Shown here: positions 1-10,300 of the stretch, in pieces | How positions within the stretch are numbered: position 1 is the first letter of the stretch | Layout: each line of letters begins with the position of its first letter | From: Fomitopsis serialis | Taxonomy: Eukaryota > Basidiomycota > Agaricomycetes > Polyporales > Fomitopsidaceae | DNA length: 53,070 nucleotides | Direction: 5' to 3' | NCBI RefSeq assembly: GCF_022376445.1 | Contig: NW_025955235.1 | Location: 1 to 53,070 of the forward strand | Made by a program: the position numbers and the translations under genes | The notes under the pieces: model-generated | What the model saw: the letters and a program-made list of their open reading frames with translations, nothing else | Database searches by the model: none | Told to the model about the DNA's origin: nothing

Positions 1-201
1 GCTTGGACACAAGCACGCGGAGAATATAACACGCAATTGGCTGCACATAAAGCTGCACAACGTGCACATGGGGCTGCGAAGGTAGAAAAAGGAACCCTGG
101 CTAAGGCACCGGGTCCCCGCCCGTCGAGTCAAAGCAAAAAATGGGTTGCGCCGGATTCCCGCAAGCCTCACAGTAGGACCTGGACTGCGCATAAGCCGTA
201 G
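1..201 (+). CDS. 3' end of a small lysine/alanine-rich secreted-type protein (S family, copy S0)
   Basis: Frame 1 is open from the window edge to TAG at 199-201 (66 codons). The tail is rich in Ala, Lys and His. It ends with a block, SSQSKKWVAPDSRK, that matches the end of the complete copy at 1915-2487 (KAQSKKWVAPKRD). The signal-peptide exon and the FRDDADLAERALGDLQ block seen in the complete copies would lie left of the window, so this is a partial gene. The downstream flank is also shared with the other copies, which supports a duplicated gene. No enzymatic domain is visible and the function is unknown. Whether the whole gene is intact cannot be judged. Confidence 0.6.
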   Translation, partial: AWTQARGEYNTQLAAHKAAQRAHGAAKVEKGTLAKAPGPRPSSQSKKWVAPDSRKPHSRTWTAHKP

Positions 202-700
202 CACGGGTAATTGTCATTAGTAGGACGAAGGCGGGCCGTCTGAGGGTCCGTCTAGTTACGCTGGCAGGATATTCTAGCAGTCCACGAATAATGTGATGGT
301 ACACACCGTCGCTTAGAATGATCTGCTAGCCCGCAGAATACAACGAGGTCTGTGAGCAGTGTCTCTTGAGTCAACCAGAACCAGCACCGCGAGTCAGAAG
401 CCCTTCCTTACCTGGCGATGCTTGTCCTTGCCTGTCTCATCTGCCGAACGAGACTCGTGTCGTCGTCCGTGCACTCTGCGACTGTCGTAGAGTTACTACT
501 TACCTCGTTCAGCGAGATCACCTCCGATGATAGACGTGCGTTCCGCGGAAGGTTCTTGCGAGACGTCCTATGGCCGTCTATTGACTGAGTGATTTGTCTC
601 GATGACGGGAGGGGCTGAGGCTGGCTGAGGACGACTAAGTGACTCACTGAACTGACTGAAACAAGACGTGGCGGATTACGTCAGCTACGGACAGCGTGAC
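202..700. repeat. Duplicated 3' flank of the S family (copy 0)
   Basis: No gene is seen here. The stretch repeats the flank found after S1 (about 2490-2780) and S3 (about 16860-17230). Shared pieces include the run around 'agtaggacgaaggcgg', a line ending in 'cttgagtcaac', and the run from 'cacctggcgatgcttg' to 'gagactcgtgt'. It is probably the decayed 3' UTR and downstream DNA of the duplicated S unit. Confidence 0.55.
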
Positions 701-850
701 TGGTAGTAGTAGAACGGCTAACCAAAGACGGAGGCTTTGCGTAGACCTGCTTGCTCCGCCCATCCATACCGTCAAACCTCAAACGGAGACGTAGAAAGCT
801 GCGTTTCTCGTGTGCGGCGCGGAAGGCGTTCAATCCTGACGCGCACACAG

Positions 851-953
851 ACGGACGACTTTCACACCTTGTCGCTCAGCGAGGCTTCCATCCGCCGCCC
901 CACGTCAACCAAAGTCCTCGTCAAGGTTCAACGTTCACGCCCTCTCTCTCCAG
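851..953 (+). pseudogene. Orphan exon 2 of the MDR oxidoreductase family (ADH-E fragment)
   Basis: The segment after 'cacacag' matches exon 2 of the intact ADH genes (20355-20450 and 24473-24568). It keeps the encoded blocks for ASIRRP and TKVLVKV and a donor-like GTCCGT at 954. The exon is 103 nt instead of 96 because of a 7-nt partial duplication near 'aaggttcaacgttca', which breaks the frame. A degenerate exon 1 may lie around 757-780. No later exons follow, so this is a 5' relic. Confidence 0.6.
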
Positions 954-955
954 GT

Positions 956-1390
956 CCGTCCCCCCCTTCAGTCTCTCTCCACCGCCCGTCGCAGAGAGGG
1001 ACGTGCTCTTGAGGAGACTGCAATGCTTGCGACCTCGACGTTCTCGATGAAGACGGAATTGTATCCCGGCACGGGCTGCTGTACGCGGGCCCTGAAATAT
1101 CCTATTCTTCCATACGACCAACTCTGCGGCCCTCTGACCATAAGCACCACCGCCTCGTAACTGCGCCTCGAGGAAGCCCGAGCTCTTTGTCGGCATTCGC
1201 CGGGGGGACTTTCCGACGGCCCTTGCTTGAAGACGTGACGTGCCTTGAGATGAGAGGGGCCAGGGCGGGAGACGCCGCAGCGGCCATGAGGACGATGTTG
1301 GAGAAACACGTCTTGGTCGGGAAGGCGGGGGATTGGTGACTCTGTCAGTGTCCAGTCGTGGACGAGTTCTGCGTGGATCACACGCGTTCC
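956..1390. other. No gene recognised
   Basis: Overlapping short frames occur on both strands, but none has supportable coding character and no matching exon was found among the duplicated families. The stretch separates the ADH-E relic from the next S block. Confidence 0.4.
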
Positions 1391-1734
1391 TGCGAGCCTC
1401 TCCGAGTCGTGGTATCATGACGTTATTCGATCTTGCACAGCTACCAAGCTGACGAGTCGAGATACTTACGTCGTGACGGCTACATTCTTTTGATCAGGAT
1501 CAAGGACCTACAAAAATGCAATCATGATTCATGTCGCATATCACTAACCGCACGTAGCTATGACTGCAGGTCGTCTGGGACTCGGAAGTCGGCACCTCTG
1601 CCATGGAGTCGCCTCAACGTTCCTTCGGCTCGCAGCACCACCCAAAACATTCATAAGGACGGAACACCCGCAATGCACACCCAGCTCCAACGCAATCCTT
1701 ATTCGGAGCCCATCGACAGCGAGTGTGCCGGCCG

Positions 1735-1808
1735 GTGAGTTACTCTGCACGCATTCCGTCAATGACTGTACTGACGATGTACCTCTCACCTGCCCGCTGT
1801 CAACGCAG
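1735..1808 (+). other. Probable 5' UTR intron of S1
   Basis: A donor GTGAGT follows 'gccggccg' at 1735 and an acceptor 'aacgcag' ends at 1808, giving 74 bp. The S3 copy has the same donor and acceptor at 16161-16234 with the same 74-bp length, and the decayed copy near 23358 keeps the donor. A TATA-like 'ttcataagg' lies near 1650. Confidence 0.5.
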
Positions 1809-1914
1809 CCTCACTTGATTATTGAACGACCCATACCGTGACGCACGACCACGACGTACCCGCACCCTACCTTCAGCCGCCGTCTAGCCACTGCACCTGC
1901 CCCTCCCATTCAAG

Positions 1915-2487
1915 ATGCGCCTCTCAACCATCCTCCCTCTCGCCTCCGCGGCGATTCTCGCCTCGTCTGCCGTAGCGCGCCCCGTTTCCTACATCGCGTA
2001 CGTGTTGTTCTCTGTCTGCAGCGTCAGCTTCGCCTGATGTACACCCCCTTCCGTCTGTAGCTTCCGCGACGACGCTGACCTTGCGGAGCGGGCTCTTGGC
2101 GATCTGCAGGTACTCTTCGATCGGGGTTACTTTGGCGAACAGCTATCCGTACGCACGGAAGGCCCTCCACACCCAGGAACGTTCCCCCAACGGGGTGCTC
2201 ACCGTGGCATGGATGGGCTGAAAGCTCACACAGCAGAGCGCGAAGACTGGCACGAGCGCGCTAGGGCGCATGAGGCCGGACAAAAGGCGGCTAAGAAGGC
2301 GGCGAAGGCGGCTGCGAAGGCGGCTAAGAAGGGGGGTAGCCAGCCTGCCGGTGCGCAGGGGGTTAGCCAGCCTGCAAGTGCACAGGGGAGTAGCCAGCCT
2401 GCACAGGGGAGCAGTCCTCACGTCAAGAAGGTGGGTAGCCGCCCGAAGGCTCAAAGTAAGAAGTGGGTGGCACCTAAGAGGGACTGA
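1915..2487 (+). CDS. Small secreted Lys/Ala-rich protein, S family (S1), two exons
   Basis: Exons 1915-1997 and 2061-2487 flank a 63-bp GT-AG intron and give 169 residues. The start is chosen because it opens a clear signal peptide: MRLSTILPL followed by an Ala/Ser-rich hydrophobic core and a likely cleavage after SSAVA (about residue 22). The mature part starts RPVSYIA, then FRDDADLAERALGDLQVLFDRGYFGEQL. A low-complexity tail of KKAAKAAAKAAKK and four repeats of roughly SQPA.AQG follows. The same exon plan and signal peptide recur at 16341-16855. The Lys/Ala tail could bind polyanions, but no domain is recognised. The protein is probably exported. Length and tail repeats differ between copies, which suggests fast divergence. 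Confidence 0.7.
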
Positions 2488-3342
2488 GAAGAGGGGCCGC
2501 GCGACGAAGTAGCATGGGGATCCGTAGTTAGTAGGACGAAGGCGGCAGTCTGCAGAGGGTCAATGTATCCGCGCTGACAGGGCGATTCATGTCCTGTCCA
2601 CGAATGGTATATACCGTCGCCCATTGAATGACCTGCTAGCCTGCAGACCAACGATACAGCGAGGTCTATGTGTCTCTTGAGTCAACCGGAACGAGAACCG
2701 TGAGAAGCCTACCTCACCTGGCGATACTTGCCCGCCTGCAGCGTCTCATTCGCTGAATGAGACTCGTGTCGTCCGTGTACTCTGCGAAACAGACGCAAAG
2801 CTGTTGTAGAGTCAGTACCTCATTCACCCAGATCAACGCCGTTCGAAGCCAGCAATATGATTCTGAAGTAATGCATGGCGTCACGGCGCTGTCGGGCTGC
2901 GTGAGGTAGCTGCTATCGACGAGGGCGAGGCGAGCGGACGCGCCGGGATGATGGTGAGCGCACAGCCGTGTCGTTACCCACGGAGCATCGCTGAATTTCT
3001 CGACGGGATAGACCTGGAGCGAGCAATGATCAGTGCCACTGGCGATAGATATTGGATGATATCCACGCATGTGCAGGGATGCGGCATCGGCAGCTACTGC
3101 TAACCTTAGTACGCCGTCACGATTTGACAGTTCGTGTCTGTTCTGCCGCTGACAATTAACCGTCGAGGTCTGATTCACGGCTGTACGTGCAACACATACT
3201 CGTTCCCTGTATTGACGCTGATCTCGTGTAGTGCCAAGCTATGGCCGTTGTACACGTCGTCAACTTGATGCTAGTACTGCCTAAATGAAGCCCGCATGAT
3301 CTCATAAACACTCGATATATTCAACGACGCCAACAGTTGGAC

Positions 3343-3480
3343 ACTCACCGCAGTTTGCGGCTAGTAGCGCCATCATACAACGGTCTGCCAGTGATCATCC
3401 CAATCCGAACATAGTCCTTCTCTTCGGGTTTGCGGCCGGTAGCGCCGGTCAAGACCTCGTCGAGGATGTTGTCCGTGAGT
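3343..3480 (-). pseudogene. Exon-like remnant of an unrecognised gene
   Basis: On the minus strand an open stretch encodes KLTDNILDEVLTG, GRKPEEKDYVRIGMITGRP and LYDGATSRKLR, directly followed by a donor-like GTGAGT at about 3349. Its composition looks like a real exon rather than a random frame. A further open piece encoding HQVDDVYNGHSLALHEIS lies downstream at about 3190-3260. No frame-consistent splice joining the two was found, so this is more likely a gene relic than a working gene. The parent gene was not recognised. Confidence 0.3.
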
Positions 3481-3867
3481 TTTGACTCAAGCGGCTATGT
3501 AATTTGATAGGCGGCTGGTGTTTAGGAACATATTTCTGCCAGGATAGTACGCGCTCAGTGCGGAAGGGGAACCATGGTGGATGAGAATCAACCCCTGGGT
3601 GGCGGGTCGTGAAACTGCCACGCGTGGCCTCTAGAGTCTCGACAACGTGCCAGAACGGAAGGACTGCGGCGTAGCTAGTCGAAGCGCGGACAACTATCAG
3701 ACAGTAGCATTCATAGATGGTATCTCTCAGTAAACATGAGCAAGACAACGAGGCAAGAGGTACACCCCGTTAGAATCTCCCTTGAGGCCCTCGTTGACCA
3801 CACGAGCCCCCTCGTCCACCGCCCGGATCGAGGACGAGTTGTGTGGTTTGGCCCGGCAGACGCATCA

Positions 3868-4340
3868 ACCTACTAGTGCTCCCCTCAAGACGATACTAGG
3901 CGAATTCGGCATGTCGCGCCTGGCGGGACAAGCGACAGTGAGCGGGCATATGTAGACGTGAAATAGAATATCCACCCCGCCGACGAAGCCGATCACGCTG
4001 ACCGTCCCGCCATATCGCATGCTCGCGAGCGACTTGTTGCTCGTGCCCGCCCCGATGACGTGGTCCACGCCTCGCCCGCCCATCTACCGGAGTCAGCCCA
4101 CCTACGTACCCATGCCTAGCGATCACTCACGATCCACGGAACCTCCATTACCCAGTCGGGAGTCTTCTCGCGCCGAGCTTCTTCGCAACGCCTAGCTTAT
4201 TGTCGGAGGACGAAGTCGCGATGACGGTCGCGCCGCTCGCGACGGCGATCTGGAGGCCGAAGATGGACACGCCGCCGGTGCCAAGGACGAGGACGGTGTC
4301 GCCGCCCGAGAGCGCGTTGTATGCGGTCACTGCGGCGCAC
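3868..4340 (-). pseudogene. Decayed MDR oxidoreductase copy (ADH-D), exons 5-7 only
   Basis: Reading the minus strand, exon 5 (from 4340 down) encodes [10 protein letters not shown], then [19 protein letters not shown] and [15 protein letters not shown]. It lacks the LGANPLK block and breaks before the end. Exon 6 encodes [12 protein letters not shown] and [16 protein letters not shown]. Exon 7 keeps only DMPNSPSIVLRGALVG. Exons 1-4 and 8 are absent. Homology to intron 4 of ADH-A continues to about 4411, where the hAT element begins. Exon 7 has the uninterrupted sequence 'gatactaggcg', which is the empty site for the miniature transposon in ADH-C. The copy is clearly non-functional. Confidence 0.8.
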
Positions 4341-4419
4341 CTGTGTGTAGTGTTGGCGCGCATGTAAAACAGACCGAGAGCGAGCCCGTATCGAGTCCGC
4401 ACAAACAAGGCATGTCGCC

Positions 4420-4442
4420 TAGGGTAGCGTATGAAAGGGGCC
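4420..4442 (+). repeat. hAT left terminal inverted repeat
   Basis: The left end starts TAGGGTAGCGTATGAAA and pairs with the right end at 15753-15775. It abuts the ATGTCGCC target duplication. Confidence 0.8.
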
Positions 4443-4977
4443 TGTTTTAAACATGTAATTACTTTACATGTATTATACTGGTTAAATACGACTAACTTAC
4501 AGGGTCCCCGGGTGTACATGTAAGAAAGTTTTCAGACCAACGGTCACATGATGAGATTTCGCGCGGCGGCGCCGCGCGACCGCATTGGGTCGTCGCGCGA
4601 CGCGCGCCCGACAATCCGGCGCCTGGCTGCAGTGTCGTGTACTGTCTGACCTGGCCGACTAGTAGTACAGATACTCGTATATCGTAGACTCTGTTCATAT
4701 CCAAACATAGTGAACTTTTATTTTATTTGACCTGAGTATATTAGTCTCGGAACTTCCGTCCAACTTGGTGCCCTACCGTGACACCGCTGGAGCAGTGACT
4801 CCAAGTTCAAGTTGCCAATTGTACTATTATGCGGATACATGGTAACACATTGGCAATGGAGCTGGGTTAGTAAGCCATGCGAGTGTCGCAGTCACTGCCC
4901 GCCATCTCTGAAGTACTAGTACTCGACGACTTGAACCTTGTCACTCAAACGACTCCAAAAGACTCGGACCTCTGCCC
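4443..4977. other. hAT 5' subterminal and leader region
   Basis: No coding exon is supported. The stretch includes AT-rich 'catgtaattac'-type repeats near 4450-4475 and a GC-rich block of CGCG-rich inverted repeats at 4560-4605. The frame of the Ulp1 exon is closed by a TAG about 60 nt upstream of 4978. Confidence 0.5.
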
Positions 4978-6488
4978 ATGTCGAAACCTAAGTCGCATGC
5001 TGGTGTCTTCGTCTCGCATGAATGGATACTGGCTGGCCAGCAGTTTGCAAACACACCAAGCTACGTCCGCGAAGTCCTTGCGAGCCTTCTCACAATGCCA
5101 TCTGGCTTGGAGATAGCTCTTTTCGGTGTACCATCCACAACTGTCCGTGCATTCATTGCTAATGGCCAGGTACCAATACTCTCGCCCGGAAGTCCTACCC
5201 CGAGTACACAAGACTTCTTCTCTGCAGAACCTTCCACCCTTCCTACGTTCAAGGACCTGCGCGCGCTGCCTGTGCCGCCTGTGGAGATGATAGATAAGCT
5301 CTTTCGTGCTGTAGGAGAAGAGTGGCTTGCTGGAAAGGTCTCTATCCATTATGCTCACCTCATATCGACCTCGTATGCCACCAGCACTGGTGCCAACTCC
5401 CTGGTGCCCTTGTATATTCTCAGTTTCTGGCGCCGTGTGCATCGCATGCGGAGCACCTACACAACCTGGAAAACAGCCGAAACATGGTTGTTGACGTCTG
5501 GGCGTGCTCCAGGGCCACTGACCGACTCAACCCGACTCCTCTTGACACGGATACCCCATTCCGGACGCCTTGGAGCTCTTGAAGGGAAGCCGGACACGAT
5601 AGCTCTCGCCTCATTTCTTTCACGAGAATGGCTCGCATCAGAACACATCGGAATGATCTGTAACATACTACGCACCGATATCGACATGGACGACCACCTT
5701 CGAGGGAGACATGCTATTTGGGATGCATACTGGACGTGGCTGCTATGGAGCAGGTATGTAGAAAGGGCACAGGTACGCAGTGCCACAGGAAAGCCTATCC
5801 CACCTCCAAAGGTCGTGCTCCCTGCTTGGTTGGTCCAATTTGGAGAGCGCCTCGCAAGTGGGGACCTTCTATCACTGAGTCTCGTTTTCAATTTGAATGG
5901 TGCCCACTGGATCGCGGTCGTCGTGGACTTCAGGGTGTGGTCTATCCTCTTCGCGGACTCGATGGGACATAGCATCCCTCCTCAGCTGCATGATCTGCTT
6001 CAATGGTGGCTCACACCGTACGCAAAACAGCAGCTCTCTGTATCGCACCTTCCATGCATGCGACAGGCGCCTGGCGACTACTTCTCGTGTGGAATCTGTG
6101 CCCCGAACGCTATTGCCCACTACTATCTGCCGGATCTCCATCCCCTCATATTGCCTGATATGGTCGACAGTGCACGGATGGTCTATTTGGAACGTATATG
6201 GAAGATCTCGCAATCCTCAGTAAGCCTTTGTGCTTGGTACCCTATCTCATTGAATGCAAGACTCACGAGAGTTACTAACTGCTTAGCCCGTGGAAGCCGC
6301 GACATCAACACCCGACTTCACTGATAGTGACCTCGGTGGCGCCCTGCAGATTGATCAGGACATCACCATCATTGATACGTCTATCGACATACCTATCCTG
6401 TCCAAGCCCAAGTGTGACAGTGCAGCCATCGCATGCGAGACCCCAAAGGTGCCAGGAAAGCCGATGAAGCGAAAACGGCGTCCGATCG
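4978..6488 (+). pseudogene. 5' half of hAT transposon gene: Ulp1-type (C48) SUMO protease domain, cut by LTR insertion
   Basis: Exons 4978-6219 and 6287-6488 flank a 67-bp intron with branch site 'ttactaac'. ATG 4978 is the first start after an in-frame TAG. Residues 1-200 have no recognised domain. About 215-400 is a Ulp1 cysteine protease: a WLASEHIGMI-type block, His310 in AHWIAV, Asp327 in FADSMG, Gln363 and Cys371 in the block DYFSCGICAPNA. The His/Asp/Gln/Cys order and spacing fit the family that cuts SUMO from proteins. A basic linker (KPMKRKRRP) follows. The frame stops two codons into the LTR. Removing the LTR element and one GATCG copy makes it continue in frame into 12411, so protease and transposase were one protein of about 1,425 residues. 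As it stands the gene is truncated, though the protease half alone could still be translated. Confidence 0.8.
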
Positions 6489-6690
6489 TGTAACGGATAT
6501 TCCCGTTACAGTATATCTTACATTACATATTTGTCCTTGTTTGCTCCAGGACTCGTATGGCGCGCCGGCGCACCTACGAGTCCTCAGCCTTTTACCTCGT
6601 CACCGCCTTTGTATGCACTCTGTAGACAGTACCTCTTGAATAGAGACTGGGTGCAGCGCATACGAGGCACGACGAGTAAGGCGACTTACA
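6489..6690 (+). repeat. 5' long terminal repeat (202 bp)
   Basis: The repeat begins TGTAACGG and ends CTTACA. It reads as identical to 12204-12405. It opens with an inverted repeat (TGTAACGG at 6489-6496 against CCGTTACA at 6503-6510). It contains a second perfect stem of 10 bp (AGGACTCGTA 6548-6557, TACGAGTCCT 6575-6584). Confidence 0.95.
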
Positions 6691-6829
6691 CTTTTTTGCG
6701 CTCCAGAAAAGCTTCTATCTCTCTGGGGACTATCTACTCTAGGCAACAAACTCTCGAACCTCGAAATTCGACATCAACAAACTCTATGCTACTTTGATCA
6801 TCCTCTGGCCAACTCGACAACTCGACAAG

Positions 6830-7291
6830 ATGTCCGAGTCGACCAACACCCCGTCCGCACCTTCGCGAGGCAGCCGCGGGTCCCACAGTGGAACCCGCAG
6901 CAAGCTGAAGGCGTTGCGTGCGGAAGTCCGAGCAAAGCTCGCCGCAAGTCAAGAGCGGATCAACAAAGCCCTCGAGGAATCCAAGCAACTCGAGGCCGAA
7001 CTGCTGGCAACGGTCGACGCCGCTCTGTCCGAGGCCAGCAGCCGCAGTCGGTCTTCTCGCACGAAGACCACCCGGACTGAGTCTTCTCACCGCGAGGACT
7101 CAGCCGGAGCCCTCACAGAGCAGGCGCTGTCCGACCGTGAGGTCGAACAGGCACCGCGCACTGAGCGGCTCGAGCCCAATGTCGAGCCCGCTCAAAACCG
7201 CCCGGAGACCGACTCTCCACCTGCTTCGACCCAGCCGATGAAGCTCGGCACCACTCTGAGGAGTGGTGAGCGCGCCGAGCTCGAAACGTAG
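6830..7291 (+). CDS. Short ORF1 of the LTR element, Gag-like coiled coil
   Basis: ATG 6830 opens a 153-residue frame starting MSESTNTPSAPSRGSRG. A charged heptad-like helix follows (about residues 20-65: LKALRAEVRAKL, INKALEESKQLEAELL), then an Arg/Ser/Glu-rich tail. N-terminal coiled coils of this kind occur in fungal Gypsy Gag proteins, but there is no capsid domain or CCHC knuckle, so the Gag label is inference. The stop at 7289-7291 overlaps the open frame of ORF2 (open from 7270, minus one frame) by about 20 nt. That geometry resembles a gag-pol frameshift, though no classic slippery heptamer is visible. Confidence 0.5.
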   Translation: MSESTNTPSAPSRGSRGSHSGTRSKLKALRAEVRAKLAASQERINKALEESKQLEAELLATVDAALSEASSRSRSSRTKTTRTESSHREDSAGALTEQALSDREVEQAPRTERLEPNVEPAQNRPETDSPPASTQPMKLGTTLRSGERAELET

Positions 7292-7366
7292 CCGTAGTCG
7301 AGCTCGTGCCTGGATTGAACGAGCAGCGCCAGGAGCTGACTCGTATCAGCACCCGGGAGGGCATAG

Positions 7367-10300
7367 GCACACAGTACTACAGTAGTACTGTGTGCAGTGG
7401 GAACGAGCCCACGCGTGTAGATACGCTCGTCGCGTGTTCAGAGATGAGCCGCGACACAAAATATATATATTCGTTGTCGAACGCCGTGCGCGCCACGACG
7501 AGCAGCCTGCTCGACGCGACGCGCGACGCGCTCAACGCTACAGGCGTCGAGCGCCACGAGTCTGTGGTGAGCGCCCCGAGTTCTAGCGCCCACCGCACTA
7601 CGCTCGACCGCCACCACCGACCCCTCGTACTCGCCTCCTCCCACTCTCTGGGCAGCCACCTCGAGCGCCCGTCTGGCGAACCAGACGCGCGCGCCGCCCC
7701 GACGCGAGTGCGAACTCGCGTTCGCGAATGGCTGGCTGACTTACCGCCAGTCCAGTCAGGGGCGACCGACGACCTGGTACCTCCCGGTACCAGATCGCCA
7801 ATTCCTCCCTCACCGGCTCCTCAACTCTCCCTTCTGGTCCCGCGCCTCGACTTGGGAGGTCCCCTCTTCGAGTCCGATGACTCTGGCGACCGTCACAGCG
7901 GCTCTGGCGACACGCAACCCAGCCGCATGACCCAGGACTTGAACGACGCGCGTTCAAGTCCAACGCCGAGCCGCAAGACTGAGCGGACCATGGACAACGC
8001 GGAGCAAGGAGAGTGGAAGGAGGACAGGGGGCAGAGGAGTAGCGAGGTTGAGGAAGGAACACAGGGACAGAGGGAGGAAGGGTGCGGGGCGAGCAGGATG
8101 CACGAGCACGAAGGCTCGACAACCACAGGCACGTACTCACCGTACGTCCCTGCATCGCCGCCTCCGCTTCCAGTGCCCGCGCCAGCACGCGTAACGACGG
8201 ACGAGAGGTTCGTCGTGCGTCCTATTGACCACGAAGACGGCACTTCCGCCTCCAGGTACGACTGCGAAGTCGTACCGGATGTTTCGCGGGATAGCACGTC
8301 TGTGCTACGGGACGACCTCGCGGTCGTACCCTCCAATCTCCGAGGCAGTACGCCCAGGATACGGGACGACCTCGTGGTCGTACCGTCCATCTCGCAAAGC
8401 GACACGGCGGACGCGCAGCAGTGCACGTCCGACGTGTCCCATTCATCCATCACCGACCGATGGATAGCAAGTACGCCGAGATTGATGCTCGACGTACACG
8501 CTACCGACCAGCATAAAGGGTCGAGAACTGAAGGTACGCCCCTGATGGACGTACCCACCTCGATACCTCCTACCTTGCCCGCATCCGCACCAACAAGCGT
8601 AGCGACGAACGTTCAGTTCTTCGTACGCGTTGTTGGTCATGAAGACGGTGCGTCTGCGCTACGGGACGACCCAACGGTCGTGCCTCCCATTCTGCAAGGC
8701 AGAGCGCATGCGGTAGGAGACGACCTTGCGGTTGTACCTCCTAATTCGCGAGGCAGCACGACGGACCTGCAGCGATGCATGTCCGAAGTGCTCTACTCAG
8801 CTTCGACCGTCCATTGTGCAGCGCGTACGCCTAGCCTACTGCTAGACGTACCCGGTGGCTATGACCACTGCGCGTCGACCGTCCCTGACCCGTCGTCTGG
8901 CAGGCCCATCGCTCGACCAACTGCGACGCCACACGGACTGCACGTCCTCACGGAAGTGCAGGCCCCCAGTTGCTCCGATGTAGCTGAACCTCCTGAGGTT
9001 CAGCTGGCCAGGTCGTGGGACGACCTCGACGACATCTCCAGCAGCCCCCAATCGCGCGCAGCCGACCTCCGAGAAGACTTGCACTCCCAACCGGAAGTAC
9101 AAGCCCCCGGTAGTTCCAAGACAGCTGAACATCTCGCGGTTCAGCTGACAGGTCCACGATACAACCCCGACCGACTCGACGAAGCGGCGGACCTCGGCCT
9201 CGACTTCGACCTCGACCTCTCCAGCAACAGCATCCACCGCTCTCTCCGCGATCTTGGTGCCCCGACGAGCGCGCTGCCCGACGATCGCGTATTCCCGAGC
9301 AACGCGCGAGCTCGAGATCGCGACCCGACTACTGCACTACCAACAGTGCAGCAGCCGGCGCTTACGAACCCCGACCGACTAGAACGGCCTCCCGACCGTC
9401 AACCCGGCGAGAACTTCACAGTTCTCGTCGATGGCTCGCTCCTAGGGACCCCCACCCAGCTTCATACCGACCTCTCCGCGGCCCCCGATATCGTTGGCGA
9501 CAATGACAGGCACCGCAAGTCGGAGGTCGCCCGCGAACTCCGAAGAGCGCGTGAAGGACCGAAGGACGGTCAGGACGGGGACGAGGGCGATGTGGGTGAG
9601 GGCGAGGAATCACGAGAGGTAGATGAGGAAGGTCAGGCAGAAGGAGGAGAGGGGGAAGGGTGCAGGGCAAGAAGAGAAGATGAGCTCGTCGAGCGGGATA
9701 GCTCGACGACAGGTACGTCTTCTTTAGACGTATCTCTTCCTCCCCTACCACCATCTCCTATCCCACTACCACCACCTGTGACGACCACGACTACCAACAC
9801 GGTTGTCGTGGCAGTTACCACGTACGATGGTGGTACGGATGGCCCATGGAGCGACCTACAGGTCGCACCTGGCCTGGCAATGCATTGCGATATAGTTGGC
9901 GAGCGAGGTTGCTCGACCGACGTGCCCAACGGTTGTACAGCTCACGCGCAGACGTACTACTTCGCGAACGAAGTTTATACCGAGGAGATCGGCGATGAGT
10001 CGAAAAGCGAGTACGTTCCGCCGTCACCACCTCCTGTGCCGATACCACCACCGGTGACGACCACGACAACCACATCGGCTGTCGTGGCATTCACCATGAA
10101 GGATAGTGGTACCGCCGATTCACGAGGCGATCTACAGGTCGCGCCCAGCACGGACCAGCATCGCAATCACGACGCACAGATGGTGAGCCCTACGCTCAAC
10201 GGACGCGCCGCTGATGTCACCGGCGACCATACGTTCCACTCGCGACCTCCGTCATCGGTCCCATGCACTTCACTAGGGAATGACCTCAAGGTCGTTCCCG

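Larger units (their letters stand above)
1391..3180 (+). repeat. S-gene segmental duplication, copy I
   Basis: The segment pairs with about 15812-17580. Both start at 'gcgagcctctccgagtcgtgg' (read in two halves), include promoter, 5' UTR intron, S gene and a shared 3' flank with the 'gatgatggtgag' block, and end near 'gtgtctgtt'. By eye the copies are roughly 85% identical with small indels. In both blocks a decayed ADH copy follows on the minus strand, so the duplicated unit was larger than the S gene alone. Confidence 0.7.

Noticed and set aside
4978..6324. KDZ/Zisupton transposon because of the Ulp1 domain
   Set aside because: The downstream exons have BED finger, hAT core and hAT C-terminal domain, and the 8-bp target duplication fits hAT.
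6691..6730. Primer-binding site 'tggggactatc' about 33 bp after the 5' LTR
   Set aside because: Too far from the LTR and not matched to a specific tRNA 3' end; self-priming cannot be excluded.
7893..8558. Minus-strand open frames (for example 221 codons) inside LTR ORF2
   Set aside because: Dense palindromes make both strands read similarly; the plus-strand frame is seven times longer and has the element's orientation.
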